DNA from: Gulosibacter macacae
GTDB taxonomy: Bacteria > Actinomycetota > Actinomycetes > Actinomycetales > Microbacteriaceae
Reading direction: 5' to 3'
Length of the DNA stretch: 64,000 nt
NCBI RefSeq assembly: GCF_003865375.1
Contig: NZ_RQVS01000004.1
Coordinates: 159,910-223,909, forward strand
Under the pieces are notes generated by a model that worked only from the letters and a program-made list of their open reading frames with translations, was not told where the DNA came from and searched no databases. This document shows positions 27,322 to 36,685 of the stretch, one piece after another (the stretch's first letter is position 1; each line of letters begins with the position of its first letter). The translations under genes and the position numbers were made by a program.

Positions 27322-29489
27322 TACTTGTTCACTCCTTCGAGTTCGGCGTAGAGCGCCGCCGCGTCGGGTGCGGCGATGAGGCGATCGACGTTCTCTTGGT
27401 TCGCGAAGATAGTCGCGATGGCCGAGAGAATCTCGAGGTGGCCGCCATCCTTACCGGCGATACCGACGACGAAGCGCACCTCGTTGCCGTCCCAGTCGAT
27501 CGGGTTTTCGTAGCGGATGAACGCGAGGGCCGAGTCGAGCACCGAGGCCTTGGCTTCGTTCGTGCCGTGCGGAATGGCGATGTAGTTGCCCATGTAGGTC
27601 GACACGGTTGCCTCGCGGTCGAACATGGCGTCGATGTAGTCGGGAGTGACGGCTCCTGCGGCGACGAGCATTTCGCCCGCCTCGCGGATCGCGTCCTCCT
27701 TGTTCGTAGCCTTGCCGTTTGCGATGACTCGGTCAGGGGTGAGCACCTGGCCTTCGCCAGTCTGTGCTTCAGTAACTGCTGCTTCAGTAGCCGGAGCTTC
27801 GGCTGCCGCCACAGGTTCAGCGGCAGGTTCCGCAGCGGTTGCCGCGACCGCACCCGCACCAGCGGCCGCACCGGCAGTGGCGACGGGAGCAGCTACAGGA
27901 GCAGCGTTGGGAGCTGCCTCGGCTTCGGGAGCAACCTCATCCAATTCACCGGCACGCTGTGCGCGCACGAGCTCAACGACCTCGTCATAGCGTGGCGAGT
28001 TCATGAAGTTGTCGACCGACACGTGCATCGCACCGGGCACGCGACCCTTCGCGCGCGGGGTGAGTTCGTTCTGCGTGATGATGATGTCGGCCGAGTCGTC
28101 AAGGTTCGCGATCGCGAGGTTGTTCACCGTGATGTCGCCGAGTCCAGCAGCTTTCATCTTGTTGCGCATGACGCTCGCGCCCATGGCGCTTGAGCCCATC
28201 CCGGCATCGCAGGCGAAGATGACCTTCTGCACGGGCTTGGTGAGGGTGGCGGCGGCCACCCCGGCACCGGCACCTGCACCGGCGAGGCCAGCGAGTGCAT
28301 CCGACTTCTTGCCCTTGTTCTCTTCGGTCTTCGCGACCGCAGCGGCAAGTGCGTCATCGCCCGCCTCTGCGGCGGCGAGGTCAGCCTTGCGCGAAGCACG
28401 GATGATCACGGCAGCGACGAGGAACGACACCGTGGCCGAAAGCACGACCGAGAGGATCACGCCAAGGTAGGAGTCTTGCGCGGTCTGCGCGATGATCGCG
28501 ATGATCGAGCCCGGTGCTGCAGGCGCACGAAGGCCAGAGTCGAAGAGCATGTTCGTCGTGACGCCGGTGGCACCACCGAGGATCACGGCGAGCAGGAGTG
28601 CCGGCTTCATGAGCACGTACGGGAAGTAGATCTCGTGAATGCCACCGAAGAAGTGGATGATCGCGGCACCCGGAGCGGTCGCGCGGGCGACGCCGACACC
28701 GAAGATGGTGAAGGCGAGGAGCACGCCGAGGCCGGGGCCCGGGTTCGCTTCGAGCAGGTAGAGGATCGACTTGCCGTCGACCGACGACATCTGCGTGCCG
28801 AGCGGGGTGAGCACACCGTGGTTGATGGCGTTGTTGAGGAAGAACACCTTGGCCGGCTCAATGATGAGGCTCACGAGCGGGAGCAGGTGGTTGTTGATCA
28901 GCCACTCGACCGCGTTGCCGAGCACATCCATGATCCAGTTGATGACCGGAGCGAGCAGGTAGAACCCAGCGATCGCGAGGCCGAACGCGGCAATACCCGC
29001 CGAGAACATATTCACGAGCATCTCGAAGCCGGCCTTGACCTTGCCGTCCCAGAGCTTGTCGAGTTGCTTCATCACCCAGGCCGCGAGCGGACCCATGATC
29101 ATCGCGCCGATGAACATGTGCACCGTGCCGAGTTCGGCGGCGCCTTCCGGCAGCGTCGCGTTGAACTGGTTGATGAGGTGGTCGCTACCCACGATGACAC
29201 CCATCGTGGCGACGGTCGCCACCACACCACCGCGGGCGTCATAGACCATGCGGCCACCGGTATTCGCGATGAGCAGCGGCAACAGGTAGTGGATGGTCGG
29301 GCCGACGAGTTCGGCGAGTCCCTCATTTGGGGTCCAGCCGACGGGGATGAAAAACGCAGTGATGATGCCCCAGGCAATGAGTGCCGGGATGTTGGGCATG
29401 ATCATGCCACTGAGGAACGTACCGAACTTTTGGATTGCGACGCGGGCGCCGCCCTTCTGCTCGGATGCCGTTGGTGTTGCTGCAGTCAT
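27321..29489 (-). CDS. mtlA: Mannitol-specific PTS enzyme IICBA
   Basis: A 722-residue phosphotransferase permease that takes up mannitol and phosphorylates it. Residues 1-360 are the IIC membrane domain (FGTFLSGMIMPNIPALIAWGIITAFF; GGIHEIYFPYVLM). The IIB domain follows with its phosphorylated cysteine in IFACDAGMGSSAMG. After a long Ala/Glu/Pro-rich linker of about 90 residues comes the IIA domain with phosphohistidine in NYIAIPHGT. The ATG at 29489 follows GAAGGAAAG; the longer open frame has no homology. All three domains in one chain is the E. coli-like arrangement. No mtlR, HPr or enzyme I gene is nearby. Confidence 0.95.
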   Translation of the reverse strand: MTAATPTASEQKGGARVAIQKFGTFLSGMIMPNIPALIAWGIITAFFIPVGWTPNEGLAELVGPTIHYLLPLLIANTGGRMVYDARGGVVATVATMGVIVGSDHLINQFNATLPEGAAELGTVHMFIGAMIMGPLAAWVMKQLDKLWDGKVKAGFEMLVNMFSAGIAAFGLAIAGFYLLAPVINWIMDVLGNAVEWLINNHLLPLVSLIIEPAKVFFLNNAINHGVLTPLGTQMSSVDGKSILYLLEANPGPGLGVLLAFTIFGVGVARATAPGAAIIHFFGGIHEIYFPYVLMKPALLLAVILGGATGVTTNMLFDSGLRAPAAPGSIIAIIAQTAQDSYLGVILSVVLSATVSFLVAAVIIRASRKADLAAAEAGDDALAAAVAKTEENKGKKSDALAGLAGAGAGAGVAAATLTKPVQKVIFACDAGMGSSAMGASVMRNKMKAAGLGDITVNNLAIANLDDSADIIITQNELTPRAKGRVPGAMHVSVDNFMNSPRYDEVVELVRAQRAGELDEVAPEAEAAPNAAPVAAPVATAGAAAGAGAVAATAAEPAAEPVAAAEAPATEAAVTEAQTGEGQVLTPDRVIANGKATNKEDAIREAGEMLVAAGAVTPDYIDAMFDREATVSTYMGNYIAIPHGTNEAKASVLDSALAFIRYENPIDWDGNEVRFVVGIAGKDGGHLEILSAIATIFANQENVDRLIAAPDAAALYAELEGVNK

Positions 29490-29660
29490 AGCGTGCTTTC
29501 CTTCGACGAGGCGACGCCGCCAGAGTGGGGCGTCTGAGCGGCCCCATCCTATTCTGAAGATGAGGTGAAAACTCAATGAACGTCGCCCGTGTGCCGTGGA
29601 TGTCTACAACAACCACCGCGTCTGCACAACATTTGTTGCATAGCGCTCTTGCGCACGAAA

Positions 29661-29690
29661 AAGCCCCGCGAACCGAAGTTCGCGGGGCTT
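29661..29690 (-). terminator. glmM terminator
   Basis: A 13-bp perfect stem (29661-29673 with 29678-29690) and CGAA-type loop, followed on the minus strand by TTTTC. It lies 17 bp past the glmM stop and ends the rplM-rpsI-glmM transcript. Confidence 0.85.
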
Positions 29691-29706
29691 GATTCACTGA
29701 GGTGCG

Positions 29707-31074
29707 TTAGATCGCGAGGTGCTGGCGCACGACGTCAGCGAGACCGTGCGCGTAGCGGTGTGCCGCTTCGTGAGTCTCTGCCTCGATCATCACGCGGACG
29801 ACCGGTTCGGTGCCCGAGGGACGCAGGAGCACACGACCCGAATCGCCAAGCTCGGCGGCCACAGCGGCCACCTCAGCTTGCAGTGCTTCGTTGGTGTCGC
29901 ACTCGTCTTTGCGCACATCGCGCACATTGACGAGCACCTGCGGGTACACCTTCATGACCTGCTTGAGTTCGGCGAGCGACTTGCCGGTTGCCGCCATCAC
30001 GGTGCCGAGGAAGAGGCCCGTGAGGATGCCGTCGCCGGTCGTGGCGAACTCGGTGAGGATGACGTGACCCGACTGCTCGCCGCCGAGCGAAAGGCTGCGC
30101 TCGTTGAGTTCGGCGAGCACATAGCGGTCACCGACCTTCGTTTCGAGCATCGAGATGCCATGCTCGCGCATGGCGATCTTGAGGCCGAGGTTCGACATGA
30201 CCGTTGCCACCAGCGTGCCTTCGGCGAGCTTGCCGCGGCGGTGCAGATCGGTGGCGAGAATCGCCATAATCTGGTCGCCGTCAACGGTCTCGCCGTTCGC
30301 GTCGACTGCGAGGCAGCGGTCGGCGTCGCCATCGTGGGCGATACCGAAGTCGGCCTGCAGGTGGGTCACGACGTCCTTGAGGCGGTCAAGGTGCGTCGAG
30401 CCGACGCCGTCGTTGATGTTCGTGCCGTCGGGTTCATTACCGATGACGGTAACTTCCGCGCCAGCATCCTTGAACACCTGTGGCGAAACACCGGCGGCGG
30501 CGCCGTGTGCGGCGTCGATGACGACGTGCAACCCGTCGAGCGGCGGTCGGCCATCGGTGTAGACCTGCGGGATGCTGCGCAGCAGGTGGAGCGCGTAGCG
30601 GTCCTCAGCGTCGGCGAAGCGATCGATGTGGCCAACGTCGCCAGCGGTGGGCCGGAACGGTTCGCGCTCGAGCTGCTGCTCGATTTCATCCTCGAGCTCG
30701 TCGGCAAGCTTGAGCCCGCCGCGAGCGAAAAACTTAATGCCGTTATCGGGCGCGGGGTTGTGCGAAGCCGAGATCATCACGCCAAAGTCGGCTTCGATCT
30801 CGGCGGTCAAGAATGCTGCCGCGGGCGTCGGAATGACGCCGGCGTCAAGCACATCCACACCGGAAGATGCGAGCCCAGCGGCCACAGCCGAACCGATGAA
30901 TTCACCGGAGATGCGCGGATCACGGGCTAGAACGGCGACGGGCCGCCGGCCGTCCTCACGCGCATCGCGCGCGAGGACAGCGGCGGCCGCTTGGGCCAAG
31001 GCCGTCGCGAGTTCGACCGTAAGCAGGTCGTTCGCGAGGCCTCGAACCCCGTCGGTGCCAAATAGGCGAGCCAT
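29707..31074 (-). CDS. glmM: Phosphoglucosamine mutase
   Basis: A 455-residue enzyme interconverting glucosamine-6-phosphate and glucosamine-1-phosphate for UDP-GlcNAc synthesis. It starts [16 protein letters not shown], has the phosphoserine loop [19 protein letters not shown], the metal-binding DGDADR and the sugar-binding GEQSGHVI, and ends [16 protein letters not shown]. The gene follows rpsI by 15 bp, a common actinobacterial arrangement (rplM-rpsI-glmM). Together with glmS five kilobases away it covers the first two amino-sugar steps. Confidence 0.96.
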   Translation of the reverse strand: MARLFGTDGVRGLANDLLTVELATALAQAAAAVLARDAREDGRRPVAVLARDPRISGEFIGSAVAAGLASSGVDVLDAGVIPTPAAAFLTAEIEADFGVMISASHNPAPDNGIKFFARGGLKLADELEDEIEQQLEREPFRPTAGDVGHIDRFADAEDRYALHLLRSIPQVYTDGRPPLDGLHVVIDAAHGAAAGVSPQVFKDAGAEVTVIGNEPDGTNINDGVGSTHLDRLKDVVTHLQADFGIAHDGDADRCLAVDANGETVDGDQIMAILATDLHRRGKLAEGTLVATVMSNLGLKIAMREHGISMLETKVGDRYVLAELNERSLSLGGEQSGHVILTEFATTGDGILTGLFLGTVMAATGKSLAELKQVMKVYPQVLVNVRDVRKDECDTNEALQAEVAAVAAELGDSGRVLLRPSGTEPVVRVMIEAETHEAAHRYAHGLADVVRQHLAI

Positions 31075-31089
31075 AGTCTCGAAGTCGCC

Positions 31090-31578
31090 TTAGCGCTTCG
31101 AGTACTGCGGAGCCTTGCGGGCCTTCTTGAGACCAGCCTTCTTGCGTTCCTTGATGCGCGGGTCGCGCGTGAGGAAGCCGGCCTTCTTGAGCTCGGGGCG
31201 GTTGTGCTCGCGGTCAATCTCGTTGAGCGCACGAGCGATGCCGAGGCGGAGCGCACCGGCCTGGCCCGAGGGGCCGCCGCCGACGATCTTCGCGATGACG
31301 TCGTACGCGCCACCGAGCTCGAGGACCGTGAACGGGTCGTTGATGAGCTGCTGGTGCAGCTTGTTCGGGAAGTACTCAGCGAGGTCGCGGCCGTTGACCA
31401 CGATCTTGCCGGTGCCGGGGATCACGCGCACGCGGGCGATGGCCTGCTTGCGGCGGCCGACGGCCGCACCCGAAACGGTGAGGGCCGGACGCGGGGTCGC
31501 TTCGGTAACCTCAGCGGCCGGGGTCTCGGTGGTGTAGTTGGTGGGCTGCTCTTCGATGGAGTCTGCGATGGTCGCCAC
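31090..31578 (-). CDS. rpsI: 30S ribosomal protein S9
   Basis: A 162-residue ribosomal protein. The conserved core starts at [26 protein letters not shown] and ends in the basic tail [17 protein letters not shown], whose last Lys-Arg contacts P-site tRNA. An N-terminal extension of about 40 acidic, Thr/Glu-rich residues precedes the core, as usual in actinobacteria. It is co-transcribed with rplM (26 bp upstream) and glmM. Confidence 0.97.
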   Translation of the reverse strand: MATIADSIEEQPTNYTTETPAAEVTEATPRPALTVSGAAVGRRKQAIARVRVIPGTGKIVVNGRDLAEYFPNKLHQQLINDPFTVLELGGAYDVIAKIVGGGPSGQAGALRLGIARALNEIDREHNRPELKKAGFLTRDPRIKERKKAGLKKARKAPQYSKR

Positions 31579-31604
31579 TTGTTCGTCCTTCGTCTTCTTG
31601 GCCG

Positions 31605-32048
31605 CTACTGGGCAACCTGGTCAAAGGTGTACGGCTTCGGCTGCTGAGCCGCGTGCGGGTGCTCGGGACCCGCGTACACCTTGAGCTTCTTGAGCTGGTC
31701 GCGACCGAGCGAGTTCTTCGGGAGCATGCCACGGATGGCCTTCTCGACGGCGCGGGTCGGGTGCTTCTCAAGCAGCTCTGCGTAGGTGGTCGCGCGGAGG
31801 CCGCCCGGGTAACCCGAGTGACGGTACGCCTTCTTCTGCTCGAGCTTCGCGCCGGTGAGCGCGACCTTGTCGGCGTTGACGACGATGACGAAGTCACCGG
31901 TGTCAACGTGCGGAGCGAAGATGGCCTTGTGCTTGCCACGAAGGATCGCGGCGGCGTGGGTGGCGAGTCGACCCAGGACGATGTCGGTGGCGTCGATGAC
32001 GACCCAATCGCGGGTGATTTCACCAGCCTTAGGGGTGAAGGTGCGCAT
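31605..32048 (-). CDS. rplM: 50S ribosomal protein L13
   Basis: A 147-residue protein. It starts [29 protein letters not shown] and contains [16 protein letters not shown] and the [22 protein letters not shown] signature. The ATG at 32048 is where homologues begin; a longer frame to 32150 is not conserved. It is the first gene of the rplM-rpsI-glmM operon. No leader structure was identified with confidence in the 100-bp upstream region. Confidence 0.97.
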   Translation of the reverse strand: MRTFTPKAGEITRDWVVIDATDIVLGRLATHAAAILRGKHKAIFAPHVDTGDFVIVVNADKVALTGAKLEQKKAYRHSGYPGGLRATTYAELLEKHPTRAVEKAIRGMLPKNSLGRDQLKKLKVYAGPEHPHAAQQPKPYTFDQVAQ

Positions 32049-32228
32049 GATGAGGCAACTTTCGATCGGAGTGAGAGGTCCGTGAATCCCGCTCGGTCGC
32101 GATAGTTGCCACAGCGGATGCAGTGGGGAACGTCGCCGTCGAGGGCTCACTTCGATGCCCGCGTTGGAACGGACAACTTGCCCAGCTTACGTGGTGCGGC
32201 CGTTTGGCGCAATGGCGCTCAAGAGTAA

Positions 32229-32256
32229 GCGGTCCGCATCCGAAGATGCAGACCGC
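32229..32256 (-). terminator. Hairpin downstream of the DUF4190/DUF4352-like gene
   Basis: GCGGTC-C-GCATC (32229-32240), loop CGAA, GATGC-A-GACCGC (32245-32256): an 11-bp stem with one internal mismatch, about 30 bp past the stop of the gene at 32285. The tail on the minus strand is TTACTCTTG, only moderately T-rich. Confidence 0.55.
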
Positions 32257-32284
32257 GCGAACAGTGGTGAGGTCACAGTTATCG

Positions 32285-33145
32285 TCAACCGATCACCCAC
32301 CCAACCGGTACTCCATCGCCCATGAAGGTTGCGAAGCCGAACACGGTCGGGGCCGACTCGGTCCGCAGGTCGAACACGACGTCAAGTTCCGTGGTGTCCC
32401 CGTTACCGACGAGAACACTGAAACCGTCGGCCGTGAGATGCGGATTGGCGACAAAGGTGCCGCTCAGCGAAGCATCAAAGGCAGTTTCCGGGTCTTCGAA
32501 CAATTCCCAATCAAAGCCTGAGAAATCATATTCTTCACCGGAGTTATTAGTCAGGGTCACATTCACGATAACGAGTCGGTCATAGAAAGGCTGCTGCCCA
32601 TCTGCACCAATCTCTGTTGCTTCGCGCACAGAGTTTACCTTGATGGTAAATCCTTCCGGGCTAATGAGTTCGGTGCCGATTGGCTGCGGATCTGTTGGCA
32701 TATCAAATGACGGGAATCCCGCAACATCGGGTCGCTCGTCGGCAGCCTCGGTGCCGTTTTCCTGCACAATGGCTGGGTCAGAACTCGAGATGTCGAGCTT
32801 GCCCTCGCTGGCAGCTTGCACGAGACCAACTAGCGGCCATACCAGCGCCATGATTACGGCGACTACGGGTGCCACCACACCGAGAATTAGTCCGGCGATG
32901 GACTGCGGTTTGGGCTGCCGCTTGACCAGCGCGACAATGCCGAGGATGAGGGCCGCGAGCCCTGCAAGTGGTGCCACGATGAGGGGCACCACCGGAATGG
33001 GCAGGACCGCGACGACGAGCGCCACGATGCCGAGGATGAGCGCGGCAAGCGCGAGACCACGGCCCGGCGGCGGCCCATTCGGTGGGATGGTGGAATTCCA
33101 CCCTCCGGTCTGCTGCGGCGGAGGGGAATAATTAACTGAAGTCAT
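32285..33145 (-). CDS. DUF4190-DUF4352-like membrane lipoprotein-type hypothetical protein
   Basis: About 286 residues. It begins with a Pro/Gln-rich cytosolic segment (SVNYSPPPQQTGG, PPNGPPPGRG), then two or three hydrophobic helices with a GxxALILGIVAL repeat typical of DUF4190, then an extracytoplasmic domain from about residue 145. That domain has the alternating strand pattern and the VNVTLTNNSGEEYDFSGFDWELFED segment of DUF4352/TelA-like immunoglobulin folds. The product is probably membrane-anchored and exposed; function unknown. The start is uncertain: ATG at 33145 suits the family best, but ATG at 33160 or 33166 is possible and no start has a clear ribosome site, so translation may be leaderless. 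Confidence 0.7.
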   Translation of the reverse strand: MTSVNYSPPPQQTGGWNSTIPPNGPPPGRGLALAALILGIVALVVAVLPIPVVPLIVAPLAGLAALILGIVALVKRQPKPQSIAGLILGVVAPVVAVIMALVWPLVGLVQAASEGKLDISSSDPAIVQENGTEAADERPDVAGFPSFDMPTDPQPIGTELISPEGFTIKVNSVREATEIGADGQQPFYDRLVIVNVTLTNNSGEEYDFSGFDWELFEDPETAFDASLSGTFVANPHLTADGFSVLVGNGDTTELDVVFDLRTESAPTVFGFATFMGDGVPVGWVIG

Positions 33146-33333
33146 GGGAATCGCATCCATTCTCATATTCGAGCGAGCGATTCGGGCTTTTGCCGCTCTC
33201 GCCCGTATTTCAAGAATATGGCGATGATTCGACTGTGAGGGATTATCTGCCGAAGACCACATGCCAAAGTCGGCGGGAATTACTTTGCCTGTACAGATCG
33301 GCATTCATAAACGGGTATGGAATTCTGCAAAGT

Positions 33334-34212
33334 CTAGTTATCGACAAGCCGAAGTGCCGGGCGGCGTGCTCGCGTCGCTTCCTGTCGCTCGGCGAGCTGT
33401 GCATCCTCGGGGTAGGCGACGGTCACGAGCGTGAGTCCCTTGGCCGCGAGCACGGTGAACTCGTTCGAGCGCTCCTGCAATTCGAGCAGCGCCGGCACCC
33501 GGTCAAGTGACAAGCGCCCCATCCCGACAGCCGCGCACATGCCGACGAGCGAGCGCACCATTGAGTGACAAAACGCGTCGGCTTTGACCTGCGCGACGAA
33601 GACGCCGCGCGCATCCTTCGTCCAGTCAAAGCGCTGCAGCGTGCGGATGGTAGTGGCGTGCGCGCGCGGGCGGCAGAAGCCAGCGAAGTCGTGCAGTCCG
33701 ATGAGTGCCTGTGCGGCTTCGTTCATGGCGTCGAGGTCGAGGGGGCGGCGCACCTGTGCGGTGATGTGTCGCTCGAGCGGGTTCGGCGGGGTGAGCGGGT
33801 CGGCGAGCCGGTACTCGTAGCTACGGGAGATCGCCGAGAATCGGGCGTCGAAGCCGTCGGGCGCGACCGCGCAGGCGGCGATGACCACATCCGATTCGGC
33901 GCCGAGGATGCCGCCCATGCGCCGCACGAACGCGCCCTCGGCTTCTTCGCTGCCGAGGCGCCGGGCGGTTGTCGCCCAGACATCCTGCGGCAGATCGAGG
34001 TGGGCGACCTGCCCGAGTGCGTGCACGCCCGCGTCGGTGCGACCGGCGACGGTGAGTAGTGGCCCCGAGTCGTCGAGATCGCGGTAGAGGATGCGCAGCG
34101 CATCCTCGAGCGTGCCCTGCACGGTTCGCAGACCCGGTTGCGCCGCCCACCCGCTGAACGCGGTGCCGTCATAGGCGATGTCGAGGCGGATGCGCACGGT
34201 GCCGGAATGCAT
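33334..34212 (-). CDS. truA: tRNA pseudouridine(38-40) synthase TruA
   Basis: A 292-residue pseudouridine synthase. It has RIRLDIAYDGTAFSGWAAQPGLRTVQG at the start, the catalytic Asp in VAGRTDAGVHALGQVAHLDL, RSYEYRLADP and the C-terminal FCHSMVRSLVGMCAAVGMGR. It modifies the anticodon arm. The start is ATG 34212 or, three codons upstream, ATG 34221; the latter has the better-spaced GGGG. The long open frame beyond is repeat-rich and not coding. In many bacteria truA follows rplQ; here it is about 6 kb away. Confidence 0.93.
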   Translation of the reverse strand: MHSGTVRIRLDIAYDGTAFSGWAAQPGLRTVQGTLEDALRILYRDLDDSGPLLTVAGRTDAGVHALGQVAHLDLPQDVWATTARRLGSEEAEGAFVRRMGGILGAESDVVIAACAVAPDGFDARFSAISRSYEYRLADPLTPPNPLERHITAQVRRPLDLDAMNEAAQALIGLHDFAGFCRPRAHATTIRTLQRFDWTKDARGVFVAQVKADAFCHSMVRSLVGMCAAVGMGRLSLDRVPALLELQERSNEFTVLAAKGLTLVTVAYPEDAQLAERQEATRARRPALRLVDN

Positions 34213-34649
34213 GTCCCCCATCTTGCCCCGGTTGGCTGATTCGGTCGCCCCGAAGCGCCGACTGCTTGCGTGCTGCGCCTGAGCGTGCTGAGGCCCTTTC
34301 GAGTGCGGAGGCTCTCGAAGCACGATCCCGCGCCCGGTAAGTACCCCTCTCGTGGACAAGTACCCCACGCATGGGTGGGGTAGAACGCCACGAGGCCCAC
34401 CCTTGTGGTGGGGGCAGCCCGACCGAGCACGCCCAGGCACCCCGTTCAGTTGGCACTGGGACGAGGCCCCGCCCGAGCCGCCCACCCCAAGCCGAACACC
34501 CCCGGGCCTAGCCACCATCAACTCGCAAGTGGCCCCCTTGTGGACAAGTACCCAACGCATGGGTGGGGTACTTCGCCACGGCGCCCACCCTTCCGGTGTC
34601 AGCCCCCCCCCCCCCGGCTGGGCTGGTCCCCGGCTGAGCTCGCCCCGGA
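34213..34649. other. Repeat-rich non-coding interval between truA and the cysteine desulfurase gene
   Basis: 437 bp without a credible gene. It holds a family-B REP-like pair (GTGCTGAGG...CTCGAAGCACG, 34285-34324), two nearly identical 31-bp direct repeats beginning GTGGACAAGTACCC at 34352-34382 and 34540-34570, and a run of 13 cytosines at 34603-34615. The 31-bp units differ at one position, lie 188 bp apart and each contain the inner palindrome-like CACGCATGGGTGGGG. Open frames across it are fortuitous. Confidence 0.7.
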
Positions 34650-35828
34650 CTACGTTGCGAGCCCACGGACGGCCGCGGCCGCCCGCTCAAGTTGCTCAGC
34701 GACCCCATCAAACCCCTCACCGACGCGGTGCGAGAGCGAGAACCGCACCGAGGTTTGTGCCTCTTCGCGCGGCACGCCCATCGCGGTGAGCACATGCGAG
34801 GGCTCGTCGTCACCGGCGGCGCAGGCTGATCCCGCCGAAGCGAGGAGCCCCCGCCGCTCAAACTCCAGCAGCACACCCTCACCGGCAGTGCCCGGCAGCA
34901 CAAAACTCGCGAGGTGTGGCATACGTCCCGGCCCGGGTTCGGCACCAGTGAGTCGGGCGCCCGGGATGCGGTGGAGCACCTCCTCGACGAACGCGTCGCG
35001 GCTGCGTGCCGCTGCGGCATACGCCGCTTCGCGATCGGCCTCTGCAAGTTCAAGCGCCGTCGCGAAGGCCACCGCACCCGCGACGAACTCGGTGCCGCTG
35101 CGGCGACCGCGCTCCTGTCCGCCACCATGAAAGAGCGGCTCGAGCGGAATTCGCGAACGGATGATTGCCGCACCAACACCGCGCGGGGCACCAAACTTGT
35201 GACCCGCGAGCGCCATCGCGTCGACGCCGAGCGCCTCGAAATCAAGCGGAAGCCAGCCCGCCGCTTGCACCGCATCCGTGTGTAACCATGCCCGGCCCGG
35301 TAGCGAGCGCGGCCGATCAAGCGCCCGCAGTGCCGCCGCAATCTCGGCAATGGGCTGCACGGTGCCGACCTCGTTGTTTGCGTATGCGATCGAGACGAGC
35401 GCCGTGTCATCACGCACGGCCGCGGCGACTTCGGCGGGATCGACGCGACCCGCCGCATCCACCGACACAAACGTCGCCTCGACCCCGTGCAGGCGCACGA
35501 GGTAGTCGACCGAGGCGAGCACCGCATCGTGCTCAATCGGCGAGGTGATGATGTGGCGCGCGCCCGGCGCACCGAGCACGATGCCCTTGATCGCGAAGTT
35601 GTCGGCTTCGGTGCCACCCGAGGTGAAGACCACCTCGCCGGGGCGGCACCGAAGCACGCGCGCAACTCGGCCGCGTGCGCTCGCGAGCACGGCTGCGGCC
35701 CGCTCCCCTGCCGAGTGATGGCTGGAGGGATTCCCGAACACCTCACGTTGCACCTCGAGGAGTGCCGCGAGCGCCTCCTCCCGCACGGGCGTGGTGGCAG
35801 CGTGGTCGAGATAGCGCAGCTCGGTCAT
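34650..35828 (-). CDS. Cysteine desulfurase, NifS/IscS family
   Basis: A 392-residue PLP enzyme removing sulfur from cysteine. It starts YLDHAATTPVREEAL, has FTSGGTEADNFAIKG, the PLP-lysine motif ALAGHKFGAPRGVG and the mobile catalytic-cysteine loop LLASAGSACAAGDDEPSHVL. It overlaps nadC by four bases, so it is the last gene of the NAD operon. NadA needs a 4Fe-4S cluster, and a dedicated NifS-like enzyme for NadA is known next to nad genes in other bacteria; that is the likely role here. The long Arg/Gly-rich frame antisense to it is not a gene. Confidence 0.9.
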   Translation of the reverse strand: MTELRYLDHAATTPVREEALAALLEVQREVFGNPSSHHSAGERAAAVLASARGRVARVLRCRPGEVVFTSGGTEADNFAIKGIVLGAPGARHIITSPIEHDAVLASVDYLVRLHGVEATFVSVDAAGRVDPAEVAAAVRDDTALVSIAYANNEVGTVQPIAEIAAALRALDRPRSLPGRAWLHTDAVQAAGWLPLDFEALGVDAMALAGHKFGAPRGVGAAIIRSRIPLEPLFHGGGQERGRRSGTEFVAGAVAFATALELAEADREAAYAAAARSRDAFVEEVLHRIPGARLTGAEPGPGRMPHLASFVLPGTAGEGVLLEFERRGLLASAGSACAAGDDEPSHVLTAMGVPREEAQTSVRFSLSHRVGEGFDGVAEQLERAAAAVRGLAT

Positions 35829-36685
35829 GCACCGACCCTAATGCGCACATCAAGGCCGAGGTCGAGTGCGCGCGCCGAGTGCGTGAGCGCGCCAACCGAG
35901 ATGATGTCGACACCGGTTTCGGCGATTGCGCGCACGGTATCGAGGTTGACGCCACCAGAGGCCTCGATGGTCGCGCGACCGGCAATCTGCTCAACTGCCA
36001 GGCGCAATTCGTCGAGCGCGAAGTTGTCGAGCATGATCGAGTCGACCCCGCCCGCGAGCACCGCCTCGATTTGGTCGCGGCGATCGACCTCGACCTCGAG
36101 ATGGGCGGTGTGCGGCATCGCGGTGCGCGCCTGGGCGATGGCGGCGGTCGTGTCGAGCCCGGCGGCGGCGAGGACGGCGAGGTGATTGTCTTTCGCCATT
36201 GCCGAATCCGAGAGCGAACGGCGATGGTTGTGGCCGCCGCCCGAGCGCACCGCGTGCCGCTCGAAGGCACGCAGGCCCGGCGTCGTCTTGCGAGTGTCGA
36301 CGATGCGCGCGTTCGTGTGGGCGACTTCGGCGACGTAGGTCGCGGTGAGGGTCGCGATGCCGCTCATGCGCTGGGTGAAGTTGAGCGCCACCCGCTCTGC
36401 GGTGAGGATGCCCCGGGCCGGACCCGACACGGTCGCAAGCACAGCGCCAGCTTTAAACGCCGCGCCATCGTCGACCGCGAGATTAACTTGGATGCGCGGA
36501 TCGGTGAGTTCGAAGGCGGCGGTGAAGACGGCTCCGCCACTGAATACTCCCGGTTCGCGGGCAACAAGCTCAGCGGTTGCCTGGGTGGTGGCCGGGATGA
36601 AGACTTCAGCCGTGAGATCGCCCCAGGGTGCGTCTTCATCGAGTGCGGCCTGCACGGCGCGGTGGATGACGGCTAGCTGGAGCAT
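35825..36685 (-). CDS. nadC: Nicotinate-nucleotide pyrophosphorylase (carboxylating)
   Basis: A 286-residue enzyme turning quinolinate and PRPP into nicotinate mononucleotide. It contains EDAPWGDLTAEVFIP, RVALNFTQRMSGIATLT, the RIVDTRKTTPGLRAFERHAVRSGGGHNHR active-site stretch and IMLDNFALDELR, then GGVNLDTVRAIAETGVDIISVGALTHSA. It overlaps nadB by 13 bases and the desulfurase gene by four. Confidence 0.95.
   Translation of the reverse strand: MLQLAVIHRAVQAALDEDAPWGDLTAEVFIPATTQATAELVAREPGVFSGGAVFTAAFELTDPRIQVNLAVDDGAAFKAGAVLATVSGPARGILTAERVALNFTQRMSGIATLTATYVAEVAHTNARIVDTRKTTPGLRAFERHAVRSGGGHNHRRSLSDSAMAKDNHLAVLAAAGLDTTAAIAQARTAMPHTAHLEVEVDRRDQIEAVLAGGVDSIMLDNFALDELRLAVEQIAGRATIEASGGVNLDTVRAIAETGVDIISVGALTHSARALDLGLDVRIRVGA

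Noticed and set aside
29627..29638. CAACA-TT-TGTTG palindrome upstream of mtlA as an operator
   Set aside because: Only 5-bp arms; too short to call without a known mannitol regulator or conservation in related genomes.
32150..32284. A possible tRNA or small RNA between rplM and the DUF4190/DUF4352-like gene
   Set aside because: Only a short hairpin is present; no cloverleaf, T-loop GTTCRA or CCA-proximal pairing could be built.
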